Assembly (NCBI RefSeq): GCF_017873675.1
Contig: NZ_JAGGKK010000001.1
Span: 310,001-374,000, forward strand
DNA from: Virgibacillus litoralis
GTDB taxonomy: Bacteria; Bacillota; Bacilli; Bacillales; Amphibacillaceae
Reading direction: 5' to 3'
DNA length: 64,000 bases
How positions within the stretch are numbered: position 1 is the stretch's first letter; every line of letters begins with the position of its first letter. The position numbers were made by a program, and so were the translations under genes. Positions 26,780-35,941 of the stretch are shown piece by piece. The notes below the pieces were generated by a model. That model searched no databases. It was not told the origin of the DNA and was given only the letters and a program-made list of their open reading frames with translations.

Positions 26780-27206
26780 CCTCCCATTTGATAGAATTTT
26801 CTTTCAAATTCATTATGAATGAGAGAAATCTCGTTTACTACCGTACAAATGATAGATTATTGTTGGGAAAGACCCAACTTAATCATACAAAAGTCGTACA
26901 TCTTAAATCATATAATTAATTTTTTCCATACAAAATGACCAGCTTCCCATTAGGAAACTGGCCTGTCATTTAAAAATTTATCAGCCACAATTGCCGTATT
27001 TTCATAAAAAGTTTAAACCACCACTTCGCAAAGTGGGTGTTTGCAGAAACCTTCCTGTCTTCCACACTATCGAGGCACGACATTATAGTTTCGATGTAAA
27101 ACTCCCTATTCATATGTTAGAGGTTAAACTAAAATTAATACGTACATTGCAGCTTATAAATACATATTACACGTAAACCCACCCAAATTCAATGGGAATT
27201 TTAACC
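26780..27206. other. Intergenic gap with hairpins and possible IS200/IS605 remnant
   Basis: The gap holds an imperfect hairpin (CCAGCTTCCCATT..GGAAACTGG, about 26940-26966) and, from 27013, a CCACTTCGCAAAGTGG stem-loop followed by GAGGCACGACATTATAG. The stem-loop resembles IS200/IS605-type subterminal hairpins, but no transposase gene is present. The open frame at 26991-27176 lacks a ribosome site and is not called. Confidence 0.35.
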
Positions 27207-27222
27207 TATTTTGAAAACGGTT

Positions 27223-27480
27223 TCAAAATAATAACTCATATACTTCCGTTAATTCCTTAACACGAATATCATTTTCGACATTCCTGGCATAGGCCAATTC
27301 TTTTTCCAACACAGAGTCCAGATAAGCCATTTCTTCTTCATCTAAATTTCTGACAAACTCGACTTCATTTTTGTATCCTTCTGTTTCAAGCTTCTTGCCA
27401 ATCTTTTGGCACATATCATTTTCACTATAATTCGCTAATGATTCACGCAAATAATTCAATGTATTATCGATGATCCTCAC
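27223..27480 (-). CDS. csgA: CsgA-like sigma-G-dependent spore protein
   Basis: About 85 residues, helical, with DNTLNYLRESLANYSENDMC at the start, EEEFV-like EVEFVRNL in the middle and TEVYELLF at the end. This pattern recalls the small Bacillus CsgA spore protein made in the forespore. The first usable codon is GTG (27480), but its Shine-Dalgarno abuts it. Alignment from memory would put the start at ATC (27471), nine bases from AAAAGG. It lies 4 bp after the small gene upstream. An inverted repeat (27207-27230) spans the stop codon. Confidence 0.6.
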   Translation of the reverse strand: MRIIDNTLNYLRESLANYSENDMCQKIGKKLETEGYKNEVEFVRNLDEEEMAYLDSVLEKELAYARNVENDIRVKELTEVYELLF

Positions 27481-27484
27481 CCTT

Positions 27485-27622
27485 TTATTTCGTGTTCTTC
27501 TTCTTGGTCCGTTGTTCGAGCTGTGATTTTGGCCGCTGATCAGCAGCATCCTCGCTTAATCCCTGTTGATTGACACTTGAATTCACTCTGCGCTTGCTTC
27601 TGTTATCCTCTTTTTCACTCAT
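27485..27622 (-). CDS. Small hydrophilic 45-aa protein
   Basis: GGAGG precedes an ATG that opens a 45-codon frame: MSEKEDNRSKRRVNSSVNQ, then a polar middle and a very basic end (RTKKKNTK). It is highly charged with no hydrophobic segment, as in several small spore proteins. The stop lies 4 bp before the CsgA-like gene, so the two form one transcript. I do not recognise the family. Confidence 0.6.
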   Translation of the reverse strand: MSEKEDNRSKRRVNSSVNQQGLSEDAADQRPKSQLEQRTKKKNTK

Positions 27623-27677
27623 AACATGTACACCTCCACTTGGTATTATTTCAAACTATGAGCCATTTTATGCCTAA

Positions 27678-27707
27678 AAAAGGTGCCCTGTGGCCAGGAC
27701 ACCTTTT
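27678..27707 (-). terminator. Terminator of the acyl-CoA ligase gene
   Basis: Arms AAAAGGTG and CACCTTTT plus inner CCTG/CAGG pairing; TTTTTAGG follows on the minus strand. The 21-bp array lies between the ligase gene and this hairpin. Confidence 0.7.
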
Positions 27708-27710
27708 AAC

Positions 27711-27815
27711 AACTTTATCGTTTTTTTGCCGATGTTTATCGGTATAATGTCGAACTTTATCTATTTTGGCCATAACTTTATCGATACCGTGTCGAACTTT
27801 ATCTATTCGCCAGTT
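27711..27815. repeat. 21-bp tandem array, AACTTTATC type (5 units)
   Basis: Five 21-bp units share AACTTTATC (one ATGTTTATC) and alternate between GTCG-ended and GCC-ended forms. The array lies in the 3' untranslated part of the ligase transcript. Confidence 0.8.
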
Positions 27816-27846
27816 TTGAGCTGCTTTTACAACTGTGGCTCTGGCT

Positions 27847-29451
27847 CTATTTTTCCCCAAGTTCTTCATACTTATCACGTAACGACCGCTTCAGTACTTT
27901 TCCACTTGGGTTCTTTGGCAATTCGTCAGCAAAATCTACATGCTTTGGAACTTTGAATTTTGAAAGTCTCTCTCTGCAGAATTCAGCAACTCCATCTTCC
28001 GTAAGACTAGCGCCTTCTTTCGGAACAATGACTGCAGTTACTGCTTCGATCCAATATGGGTCAGGAATACTTACAACAGCAACTTCGGAAACGCCGTCCA
28101 TTTGATAAATAGTTTCCTCTACTTCCCGGCTCGAGACATTGACACCGCCTGTATTAATCATATCTTTTTTGCGGTCAACAATTGTAATGTAGCCTTCTTC
28201 GTCCATTACACCCAAATCCCCACTGTGAAACCAGCCCCCGCGAAATGCTTCAGCTGTTTTATCCGGATCATGTAAGTAACCTTTCATCGTATGTGGTGTC
28301 CGGTGAACAATCTCACCCGTTTCACCGCGAGCAACTTCTTTATCGTTATCATCAACGATTTTCGTCTGTACATTTAAGGTTGCCACACCAGCTGACCCCA
28401 ATTTCCGTAATTGATCTTCTGGCTGCAATGCTGTTGCAAGCGGCGCTACTTCTGTTTGTCCGTAAAAGTTCCAGAACTTCGCATTCGGTAAACGCTCGGC
28501 AAGCTCTTTTAAAATTTCCCGTGGCATAATTGCAGCTCCATAATAGCATTTTTCCAGCGTCGATAAATTACGTTTATCAAAATCCGGATGCCGCAGTAAT
28601 GCTATCCAAACAGTTGGTGGAGCAAATAGCTGTGTTGCACCCTCCTCTTCTATTGTTTGTAAAATCACCTCAGGACTGGCTGCGCCAAGGATAATTCCAC
28701 TTGATCCAACGTAAATACTTGGCCCTAAAAATACATGTAACTGTGCACTATGATATAGCGGTAACGCGTGAATCGCCACATCTTCAGCTGCCATTTTTCC
28801 ATCTACAATGGAGCTTACATACTCACTAATCAAGCTCTTATGGGAAAGCATAACTCCTTTTGGCCGTGATTCTGTCCCACTTGTATACAACACATGTGCA
28901 AGATCATCATCAGCAATATCAGCATCCACAAAGTCATTTGAACGACCATCACGTGCATCAGACAACGATACCCACGAAGAGAGTTCTCCTTCATATGTTC
29001 CAAGGGTATCCATCAAATAGCGCTGTCTGATTTCCAGTCTTCCAGCCGATTTATCCAAAACTGGTGCATATTCCTCTGAGGCAATAAATGCACTAACATC
29101 CGCATGTTCCAAAATATACGCTACGTCCTCAATGGAAAGCATGTAGTTAATCGGAATCATAACTGCCCCAATTCTTGCTAAAGAAAAGTTTGCTATGACG
29201 AAATCCAAACTATTTTTGGACATTACCGTCACCATATCACCTTTTTTCATTCCATCGGCCAAAAAGGCATGTGCTGTTTGGTTTACCAAGTTATCCAGTT
29301 CTGCATAATTCAACCGTTGTCCTTCATACGTAAGTGCTAACTTCTCAGGCATTCGATCACGAGTCCGCGCCAACAAATCGCCCAGTGTATTTCGTCGAGC
29401 GCGCTGCAACATCTTATCAAGATCATCATGTACATTTGTTTCTGTGTTCAT
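27847..29451 (-). CDS. Long-chain fatty-acid--CoA ligase (class I adenylating enzyme)
   Basis: This 534-residue ANL-superfamily enzyme has the P-loop YTSGTESRPKGV, the A5 motif FYGQTE, the A7/A8 region FHSGDLGVMDEEGY..VDRKKDMI and the C-terminal catalytic lysine in PKNPSGKVLKR. It activates a carboxylic acid, probably a fatty acid, to its CoA thioester via an acyl-adenylate. ATG at 29451 follows GAGGAG by eight bases; the upstream in-frame TTG (29466) overlaps that site. It is monocistronic. Confidence 0.87.
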   Translation of the reverse strand: MNTETNVHDDLDKMLQRARRNTLGDLLARTRDRMPEKLALTYEGQRLNYAELDNLVNQTAHAFLADGMKKGDMVTVMSKNSLDFVIANFSLARIGAVMIPINYMLSIEDVAYILEHADVSAFIASEEYAPVLDKSAGRLEIRQRYLMDTLGTYEGELSSWVSLSDARDGRSNDFVDADIADDDLAHVLYTSGTESRPKGVMLSHKSLISEYVSSIVDGKMAAEDVAIHALPLYHSAQLHVFLGPSIYVGSSGIILGAASPEVILQTIEEEGATQLFAPPTVWIALLRHPDFDKRNLSTLEKCYYGAAIMPREILKELAERLPNAKFWNFYGQTEVAPLATALQPEDQLRKLGSAGVATLNVQTKIVDDNDKEVARGETGEIVHRTPHTMKGYLHDPDKTAEAFRGGWFHSGDLGVMDEEGYITIVDRKKDMINTGGVNVSSREVEETIYQMDGVSEVAVVSIPDPYWIEAVTAVIVPKEGASLTEDGVAEFCRERLSKFKVPKHVDFADELPKNPSGKVLKRSLRDKYEELGEK

Positions 29452-29653
29452 ATTTCCACTCCTCAAATGATTTTTTCGATGACTTATGTGCTGAATATTC
29501 TTTGTTTTATTTTAATTCAGAAAACTGATAATGACAAGCAAGTCGTAATGACTTCTTTTGCCAAAAATGCTCGATAACCTAATTATTTAAGATAATGTCG
29601 TCGAATCATAAGTTCCTCACTAAACTTAAAATTGCTTGGCTTATCACCAAAAA

Positions 29654-29679
29654 ATCAGGCCATCCTGCGATGACCTGAT
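29654..29679 (-). terminator. Terminator of the ribose operon
   Basis: ATCAGG..CATC and GATG..CCTGAT arms with TTTTTT after them on the minus strand. The remaining gap (29452-29653) shows no gene. Confidence 0.75.
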
Positions 29680-29691
29680 CTCTCCAATACT

Positions 29692-30642
29692 TTATTCTGA
29701 TGTTACTAGCTGTAATTCTACTGGAATAAATTCTTCAACAGACTCATCTGCAGCTACTTTCCCTGCAGCATCAATAGCTTTTTCTCCAATTAATTCTGGT
29801 TGTTGAGCGACTGTTGCATCCATACGGCCTTCTTCTACTGCTGCACGGGCATCATCGGTTGCGTCAAAGCCAACAACGACAACGTCTTCCAGCATGCCGT
29901 TTGATTCAAGTGCTTGTACTGCACCTAATGCCATTTCATCATTGTGAGCGAACACAGCATCAATTTGGTCCGTACTCTGAATAATGTTTTCCATTACTGT
30001 TAAGCCTTCTGAACGGTCAAAGTTAGCAGACTGATTCGCAACGACTTCCAAGCTGTCAATACCATCAACAATATTATGAAATCCTTCACCACGCTCGCGT
30101 GTAGCTGATGCACCTGGGATACCTTCAAGCTCTACTAGTTTGCCGCTTTCACCTAACTGCTCAGCAATAAACTCACCAGCCATTTCACCACCTGCTACGT
30201 TATCAGAAGCGATATGTGTTACAACTTCACCGCCGTCAGCACTACGGTCAACAGTTATAACTGGAACACCTGAATCATTTGCTGATTCAATAGCTGAAAC
30301 TACTGCCTCTGAATCGGTTGGGTTTACTAAAAGAACATCAATATCCTGCTGCAATAAATCTTCAATATCACTTAACTGTGTTGATGCATCATTCTGCGCA
30401 TCCGCTGTTACGATTTCATACCCAGCTTCTTCTGCAGCAGCTTCAGCACCATCACGTAAAGATACGAAGAATGGGTTGTTCAATGTTGAGACAGATAGTC
30501 CGATTTTAATGGAATCATCGGAACTGCCTTCTGAAGAATTACCTTCGTTTTCATCTGATGATCCTGGCTTTTCAGTAGAACATGCACTGATTACAACCAG
30601 CAATAATGTTAATAGCCCTAATCTCTTAATCCATTTACTCAT
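29692..30642 (-). CDS. rbsB: Ribose ABC transporter, substrate-binding lipoprotein
   Basis: This 316-residue periplasmic-binding-protein-type lipoprotein has signal peptide MSKWIKRLGLLTLLLVVISAC with lipobox ISAC, then the sugar-binding type 1 domain (IGLSVSTLNNPFFVSLRDGAE, VITVDRSADGGEVVTHIASDN). ATG at 30642 follows GGGAGG; the in-frame TTG at 30657 lies before it. It is last in the rbsRKDACB order, as in Bacillus, and delivers ribose to RbsAC. Confidence 0.92.
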   Translation of the reverse strand: MSKWIKRLGLLTLLLVVISACSTEKPGSSDENEGNSSEGSSDDSIKIGLSVSTLNNPFFVSLRDGAEAAAEEAGYEIVTADAQNDASTQLSDIEDLLQQDIDVLLVNPTDSEAVVSAIESANDSGVPVITVDRSADGGEVVTHIASDNVAGGEMAGEFIAEQLGESGKLVELEGIPGASATRERGEGFHNIVDGIDSLEVVANQSANFDRSEGLTVMENIIQSTDQIDAVFAHNDEMALGAVQALESNGMLEDVVVVGFDATDDARAAVEEGRMDATVAQQPELIGEKAIDAAGKVAADESVEEFIPVELQLVTSE

Positions 30643-30667
30643 TTTAATTCCTCCCAAAATTTATTAA

Positions 30668-31606
30668 TTATTTAGATCTTCTATCAAGTAATACGGCTAG
30701 CAATATAACACCACCCTTTACAATTTGCTGATAGAATGATGAAACATTCAATAAGTTCAAGCCATTGTCGATAACACCAATAATTAATGCACCAACCAAT
30801 GTTCCAAAAATACGGCCGCGTCCACCCATAAGGCTTGTACCACCGATAACAACTGCAGCGATTGCATCCAGTTCAAACATGGACCCTGCTGTTGGCTGCG
30901 CTGAATTTAATCGGCTTGTCAAAATAATTCCAGCCAATACAGATAACATCCCTGTTAACGCGTAAACCCAGATCTTCACACGATCCGCTTTAATTCCTGA
31001 TAATGTAGATGCTTCTTCGTTTCCGCCCACAGCATAGACTTGTCGGCCAAAAACTGTTTTACGAAGCACAAAGTATAGGATAAGGAATACGCCAAGCATC
31101 AAAATAACTGGAAATGGAATACCAAATACATAACCTCGACCAATCATTTCAAATGTGAAACTATCAGAAAGCCCTGTAACTGGTTTACCATCCGTATAAA
31201 CGAGCGTGGCACCACGGAAAATGGTCATGGTTGCAAGTGTTGCAATAAATGGGGCCACTTTACCTTTTGTAATAATAAGCCCATTCATTGCACCCAATGC
31301 CAGCCCGATCAATAAACCAACCAATACAGCAAACAGTGGATCCATTCCGGTCGTTAACATCCCAGCTGTCAACGCACTGCCTAAGGCAAGCATCGACCCT
31401 ACTGATAAGTCAATACCAGCAGTCAAAATAACAAATGTCATCCCAAACGCGATTAGCGCATTCACGGAAATTTGGCGAAGCAGATTAAGAATGTTATCTA
31501 ATGTGAAGAAATTCTCACTCATAAACCCTAGTATTATCATTATTAGAATCAGTCCTATCAATGGACCAATCTTCGCAAAATTAGTAACCAATAATTTTTT
31601 CATCAT
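30668..31606 (-). CDS. rbsC: Ribose ABC transporter permease
   Basis: This 312-residue permease has eight to ten helices and the family signatures [15 protein letters not shown] and [25 protein letters not shown]. Its start overlaps the rbsA stop codon (TCATGATG). It forms the membrane channel for ribose, energised by RbsA. Confidence 0.93.
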   Translation of the reverse strand: MMKKLLVTNFAKIGPLIGLILIMIILGFMSENFFTLDNILNLLRQISVNALIAFGMTFVILTAGIDLSVGSMLALGSALTAGMLTTGMDPLFAVLVGLLIGLALGAMNGLIITKGKVAPFIATLATMTIFRGATLVYTDGKPVTGLSDSFTFEMIGRGYVFGIPFPVILMLGVFLILYFVLRKTVFGRQVYAVGGNEEASTLSGIKADRVKIWVYALTGMLSVLAGIILTSRLNSAQPTAGSMFELDAIAAVVIGGTSLMGGRGRIFGTLVGALIIGVIDNGLNLLNVSSFYQQIVKGGVILLAVLLDRRSK

Positions 31607-33105
31607 GACTCCCCTCCTGTAGCTGCCGTCATTATTTTTTCCTGATCAGCTTCATGCCTGTCCATGGTTTGTGTAATCTTACCTTCGTGAATAACCATGA
31701 TCCGGTCGCTTACACCTAGAATCTCCGGCAGTTCAGACGAAATCATGATAATTGCAACACCATTTTTGGTAAGTTCATTCATAATGTTATAGATTTCTTT
31801 TTTCGCTCCAACATCAACACCGCGTGTTGGCTCATCCAAGATAAGCAGCTTCGGATTAATTCCTAGCCATTTCGCGATAACAATTTTTTGCTGATTACCA
31901 CCACTTAATGACTTAACTTCCTGTTCTCCACCAGTCGTTTTTACATGCAACCGCTTAATTAAATCTGTTACAAGATCGTGTTCTTTTTTAGCTGAAACAA
32001 TTCCATTTTTTGATACTGTTTTCATATTGGGAAGGGAGATATTTTCGCGAATTGATGAATTAATCACCAGCCCTTTTGCTTTACGATCCTCTGATATAAA
32101 ACCAATCCCAGCTTTCACAGCGTCACGCGGGTGTTTAATAGACAACTTCTTTCCATCCAGAAAGACACTCCCGTTATTTTTCTTTTCATAGCCAAATATG
32201 GCTTCCATAATCTCGGTCCTGCCTGCTCCCATTAGCCCTGATACACCGAGAATTTCACCCTTATTCACATGAAAGCTAATATCGTTAAATAATCCTTTTC
32301 GTTCAAGGTTCTTTACTTCAAAAATCACATCACCAACTGCGTTCGACCGTTCCGGAAAACGCTCGCCAAGCTCGCGTCCTACCATCATTTTTACAATTGC
32401 TTCAAAACTGGTATCCGAAATATTCTCCGTTCCGATATAAGCACCATCACGTAATACAGTAACTCGGTCACAAATCTTAAAAATTTCCTCCATCCGGTGT
32501 GAAATATAAATAATTGCAACACCACGATTTCGCAGCGATTCGACAACTCTAAACAGATTATCAATCTCACGTTCTGTCAACGCAGCGGTTGGCTCATCCA
32601 TCACAATTAACTCGGCGTTAGTTGATAACGCTCGTGCGATTTCCACCATCTGCTGTTTACCAACTGACAAATCACCTGCTGTATCGTCCGGATGAATATT
32701 TGTTACACCCAATGCTTGTAAACTTGCTTCGGTTTGTTTTTTCATTTCTTTTGTATTTAAAATACCGGTTTTCGGATAAGTGATGTCTTTCCCAAGAAAC
32801 ATGTTTTCTGTAACAGTCAGGTGCGGAATAATGTTAAGCTCCTGGTGAATAACAAGGATTCCTTCCTTCTCTGCCTGTTTCGGGTTTGAGAAATCTACTT
32901 CTTTACCATTCACTTTAATTACACCATTATCTCGTTTATGAATTCCCGTTAGCACTTTAATCAACGTAGATTTTCCAGCACCATTCTCACCCATTAATGC
33001 GTGAACCTCACCCTTTTGGACGTTAAAGTTGACTCCATTCAACACTTGGTTACCAGAAAAGGATTTATCGATTCCATTCATTTCCACAAAAGGTGTTTTC
33101 ACCAT
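31603..33105 (-). CDS. rbsA: Ribose ABC transporter ATP-binding protein (two domains)
   Basis: This 500-residue protein has two tandem ATPase domains. The first has [27 protein letters not shown] and [12 protein letters not shown]. The second has the usual degenerate P-loop [13 protein letters not shown], with [13 protein letters not shown] and [17 protein letters not shown] at 33105 is eight bases after AAAGGAGG; an upstream in-frame GTG (33114) overlaps that site. Confidence 0.92.
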   Translation of the reverse strand: MVKTPFVEMNGIDKSFSGNQVLNGVNFNVQKGEVHALMGENGAGKSTLIKVLTGIHKRDNGVIKVNGKEVDFSNPKQAEKEGILVIHQELNIIPHLTVTENMFLGKDITYPKTGILNTKEMKKQTEASLQALGVTNIHPDDTAGDLSVGKQQMVEIARALSTNAELIVMDEPTAALTEREIDNLFRVVESLRNRGVAIIYISHRMEEIFKICDRVTVLRDGAYIGTENISDTSFEAIVKMMVGRELGERFPERSNAVGDVIFEVKNLERKGLFNDISFHVNKGEILGVSGLMGAGRTEIMEAIFGYEKKNNGSVFLDGKKLSIKHPRDAVKAGIGFISEDRKAKGLVINSSIRENISLPNMKTVSKNGIVSAKKEHDLVTDLIKRLHVKTTGGEQEVKSLSGGNQQKIVIAKWLGINPKLLILDEPTRGVDVGAKKEIYNIMNELTKNGVAIIMISSELPEILGVSDRIMVIHEGKITQTMDRHEADQEKIMTAATGGES

Positions 33106-33123
33106 GATTTTCACCTCCTTTGA

Positions 33124-33519
33124 TTAAAAAATGACGCCTGACTTCAATATTACGTTTGCAAAAGGGGTCGCTTCGCCTGTACGAATAATCACCCGTGAAT
33201 TGCCAGTTTCCTTTTTTAAATTCTCATGTGTTATATAGTTTTTAGGGATGTCTTTATAATCCTCCGAAATTTCATTATATAAAGCTTTATTATTGTCTTT
33301 TATTTCATTTGCGAACGTCATTTCCTCGATCTCCATATCTTTTGACACGGCCTTAAGAACTGATGTAAATTTTGGTGTGCCAATCTCTAGCGATAAATCG
33401 ATACACGGAACTTCATTCGGAATTGGGAGCCCACAATCACCGATAACGATTGTATTGGTGTGTCCTAATTTTGCAAGTACTGTTGCGATATCTCGATTTA
33501 AAATGCCTGACTTTTTCAT
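33124..33519 (-). CDS. rbsD: D-ribose pyranase
   Basis: This 131-residue RbsD begins MKKSGILNRDIATVLAKLGHTN, with His20 the expected catalytic base, then VIGDCGLPIP and a C-terminal RTGEATPFANVIL. It converts beta-pyranose to beta-furanose ribose for RbsK. Its start overlaps the rbsK stop by 4 bp. Confidence 0.93.
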   Translation of the reverse strand: MKKSGILNRDIATVLAKLGHTNTIVIGDCGLPIPNEVPCIDLSLEIGTPKFTSVLKAVSKDMEIEEMTFANEIKDNNKALYNEISEDYKDIPKNYITHENLKKETGNSRVIIRTGEATPFANVILKSGVIF

Positions 33520-34412
33520 TCAAAATTCTTCCTTTCTAGCAAAAACTTCTCTACCTTTTCTTTTGTCGGCATACCACCTTGTGCTCCAACTTTTGTCACA
33601 GATAGTGCTGAAGCGGCATTGGCCAACCGAATTGCTTCACCAACAGCTGAGCCTCGTGCAAGTTCTGTTGCAAACACACCATTAAATGTATCGCCCGCAC
33701 CTGTTGTATCCTCTACATCAACGGAGTAACTCGGTACATGCTTTTTTACACCATCTTCGAAAAATTGAACGCCTTGATCACCCTGGGTAACAATCACTTT
33801 TTCATGAATACCTTCAAATAACGGATCGTTTTTCATCGATTCAACCTCTAATTCATTAGGTGTTAAATAGGATGCCTTCTCAAGCAGTGCATCTGGTAAT
33901 GGTTGGTATGGTGCAGGGTTCACAATTACTGGAATGTTATACACACTTGCAGCTTCCAGCGTATAGAGAACGGTTTCCATAGGGACTTCCAATTGCAGCA
34001 ACACCACATCACTATGCTTTATTTGATCAAGATTATGTTCTACTAACTCTGGTGTAACAAGCGAGTTTGCTCCGGAAGCTACAATAATCCGGTTATCATT
34101 ATCAGATAAGATAATATTTGCAATACCAGTTGCTGCATTTGAAACGGTTGCGACACCATCAACCTTAATGCCCTCACTTTCAAGGTGATCTAAAAGAGTT
34201 TTACCGAAAGGATCATCCCCAACAGCGCCTATGAAATTTACATTCGAGCCAATCCTTGCTGCAGCAACTGCTTGATTTGCCCCTTTTCCACCAGGATAGG
34301 TGAAAAAATTATCGCCAAGAACGGTCTCACCTTGCTTTGGCATAGCCCTAGTCGTTACGGTTAGATCCATATTGATACTTCCAACAACACATACACTTGG
34401 TTTTATAGCCAT
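33516..34412 (-). CDS. rbsK: Ribokinase
   Basis: This 298-residue PfkB-family kinase has GSINMDLTVTTRAMPKQGET, YPGGKGANQAVAAARIG and the anion-hole/catalytic motif DTTGAGDTFNGVF. It phosphorylates ribose to ribose 5-phosphate, linking uptake to the pentose-phosphate pool. Confidence 0.94.
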   Translation of the reverse strand: MAIKPSVCVVGSINMDLTVTTRAMPKQGETVLGDNFFTYPGGKGANQAVAAARIGSNVNFIGAVGDDPFGKTLLDHLESEGIKVDGVATVSNAATGIANIILSDNDNRIIVASGANSLVTPELVEHNLDQIKHSDVVLLQLEVPMETVLYTLEAASVYNIPVIVNPAPYQPLPDALLEKASYLTPNELEVESMKNDPLFEGIHEKVIVTQGDQGVQFFEDGVKKHVPSYSVDVEDTTGAGDTFNGVFATELARGSAVGEAIRLANAASALSVTKVGAQGGMPTKEKVEKFLLERKNFE

Positions 34413-34416
34413 CTAC

Positions 34417-35403
34417 TTACCTCCTTGCTCTTGTTGATTGTCGTTCTGTTAAAACAACTTTAAATTCTTCTGACTTGATACTTGTTTGATTGTCGGAGAT
34501 TTGCTGAACGAGCATTTCTGCCGCTTTAGATCCTATATCGTAAATAGGCTGAGCCATCGTCGTAAGTGAAGGCGTCGTTGTCTCTCCAAGAGCAATTCCA
34601 TCAAACCCAATAATCGACAAATCAGCTGGAACATTAATTCCAAGATTAGCTGCTGCACTCAATGCCCCAGCACCCATCAGATCATTTCCAGCAAAAATTC
34701 CATCAATTTCAGGATGGTCATTCAATAATTTCATCGCGGATTGCTTGGCAATTTCGAAATTAAATTCACCAGGTGAAATATAGCTGGATATGAACCAATT
34801 TTCATCTTGTACCTCATCGAGATAACCTTGCAGTCGTGTTTTCGTGTTACCTGCATGCTCAGGTCCGCAAATATGAGCGATGCGCTTACACTCAATTGAT
34901 TTTAAATACTGTACAGCTTGTCTTGCACCTTCACGATTATTCACCGTCACCGATGAAAGATTAGAACTCAAAATTCGGTCTAACGCTACAATTGGGGCAT
35001 TTATTTTACTTATATGCTCTTCCGAAATTGTACTCGAAACAATAATGAAACCATCCACCGACTTTTGCTGTAAAGCACTCAAATAGGTTAATTCTTTTTC
35101 AATGTCATCATCAGTATTACAAAGCACAAATGTATATTCATGATGATTCGTTACATCTTCCACAGCTCGCGCAAGTTCTGGGAAATAAGGGTTCATAATA
35201 TCCGGCACAAATAACGCAATCATTTTCGAACGTCCCTTAAAAAGACTTCGCGCCACGTCATTCGGCAAATAATTCAATTGCTCAATCGCCTGCTTAACCC
35301 GCTCTTTTGTCGCAGAATTCACATATCCATTACTATTCAGAACACGTGAAACTGTAGCGGTTGACACATTCGCAAGCTTAGCGACATCCTTAATAGTTGT
35401 CAT
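34417..35403 (-). CDS. rbsR: Ribose operon repressor, LacI family
   Basis: This 328-residue repressor starts MTTIKDVAKLANVSTATVSRVLN (HTH and hinge), with a periplasmic-binding-like effector domain (IALFVPDIMNPYFPELARAVED, IIGFDG..LTTMAQPIYDIG). An in-frame TTG lies six bases upstream, but family length favours the ATG at 35403. It is the first gene of the operon and should bind the two operators at 35689-35747. The start codon is separated from the promoter by a 20-21 bp repeat array. Confidence 0.9.
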   Translation of the reverse strand: MTTIKDVAKLANVSTATVSRVLNSNGYVNSATKERVKQAIEQLNYLPNDVARSLFKGRSKMIALFVPDIMNPYFPELARAVEDVTNHHEYTFVLCNTDDDIEKELTYLSALQQKSVDGFIIVSSTISEEHISKINAPIVALDRILSSNLSSVTVNNREGARQAVQYLKSIECKRIAHICGPEHAGNTKTRLQGYLDEVQDENWFISSYISPGEFNFEIAKQSAMKLLNDHPEIDGIFAGNDLMGAGALSAAANLGINVPADLSIIGFDGIALGETTTPSLTTMAQPIYDIGSKAAEMLVQQISDNQTSIKSEEFKVVLTERQSTRARR

Positions 35404-35440
35404 ATACAATAACCACTCTCATAAATTAGTATTTTTAAAC

Positions 35441-35683
35441 TTCTGTTGATATTCCGGCCTCTTCTGTCGATGTCCCGACTCTTCTGTTGATGTTCGCGCC
35501 TCTTCTGTCGATGTTCCGGCTCTTCTGTTGATGTTCGCGCCTCTTCTGTCGATGTCCCGACTCTTCTGTCGATGTTCGTGCCTCTTCTGTTGATTCCAGC
35601 GCTTCTTCTGTTGATTCCGGCACCTCTTCTGTTGATTCCAGCGCCTCTTCTGTTGATTCCAGCGCCGCTTCTGTTGACACGCC
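35441..35683. repeat. 20/21-bp tandem array within the ribose operon leader
   Basis: About 11.5 units start TTCTGTTGAT or TTCTGTCGAT; 20- and 21-bp units alternate in the first half and the last four full units are 21 bp with TTCCAGCGCC endings. It is the same family as the array at 9599. It lies downstream of the predicted rbs transcription start, so it would be transcribed as a ~240-nt part of the 5' leader. Confidence 0.92.
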
Positions 35684-35688
35684 TCACA

Positions 35689-35702
35689 TGTAACCCGTTA
35701 CA
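35689..35702. promoter_or_regulatory. RbsR operator 2
   Basis: TGTAAC-CC-GTTACA, identical to the operator 45 bp away; it lies downstream of the predicted transcription start. Confidence 0.75.
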
Positions 35703-35733
35703 TAAATACTAAAATAAAAAACAACGTCCTTCA

Positions 35734-35747
35734 TGTAACCCGTTACA
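35734..35747. promoter_or_regulatory. RbsR operator 1
   Basis: TGTAAC-CC-GTTACA overlaps the predicted transcription start (about 35745). The pair at 45-bp spacing fits binding by a LacI-family dimer or tetramer. Confidence 0.8.
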
Positions 35748-35751
35748 CATT

Positions 35752-35780
35752 ATGGTAAAGCGTTTTCATTAATGTGTCAA
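35752..35780 (-). promoter_or_regulatory. SigA promoter of the rbs operon with cre site
   Basis: On the minus strand a perfect TTGACA (35775-35780) is followed after 17 bp by TACCAT (35752-35757). Between them, 35753-35768 reads TGAAAACGCTTTACCA, which matches 12 of 14 positions of the cre consensus, so CcpA repression by glucose is expected. Confidence 0.75.
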
Positions 35781-35820
35781 TAGTTGAATTATAAAAATTT
35801 ACCGTAACCCATCAACAGCC

Positions 35821-35899
35821 ACAAAACTTGTTAATTCCTTATAAATCACAAGCCATAATAGCCTTAGTTACACTTTTGCAGTAACACCTTGACTGCTAA
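35821..35899 (+). repeat. Dispersed element, diverged copy
   Basis: ACAAAACTTG, ATAGCCTTAGTTACACTTT, TGCAGTAACACC and GACTGCTAA follow the family order; the GAAAG hairpin is missing. It lies between the rbs promoter region and the end of the PTS operon. Confidence 0.6.
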
Positions 35900-35941
35900 A
35901 ACAAACGAGCAGTGCACTTAGCACTGCCCGCTTCCATAATG

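Noticed and set aside
26991-27176. 61-codon plus-strand frame
   Set aside because: No ribosome site; crosses the stem-loop and looks like non-coding remnant DNA.
35400-35687. Frames of 81-95 codons upstream of rbsR
   Set aside because: Explained by the repeat array in the rbs leader.
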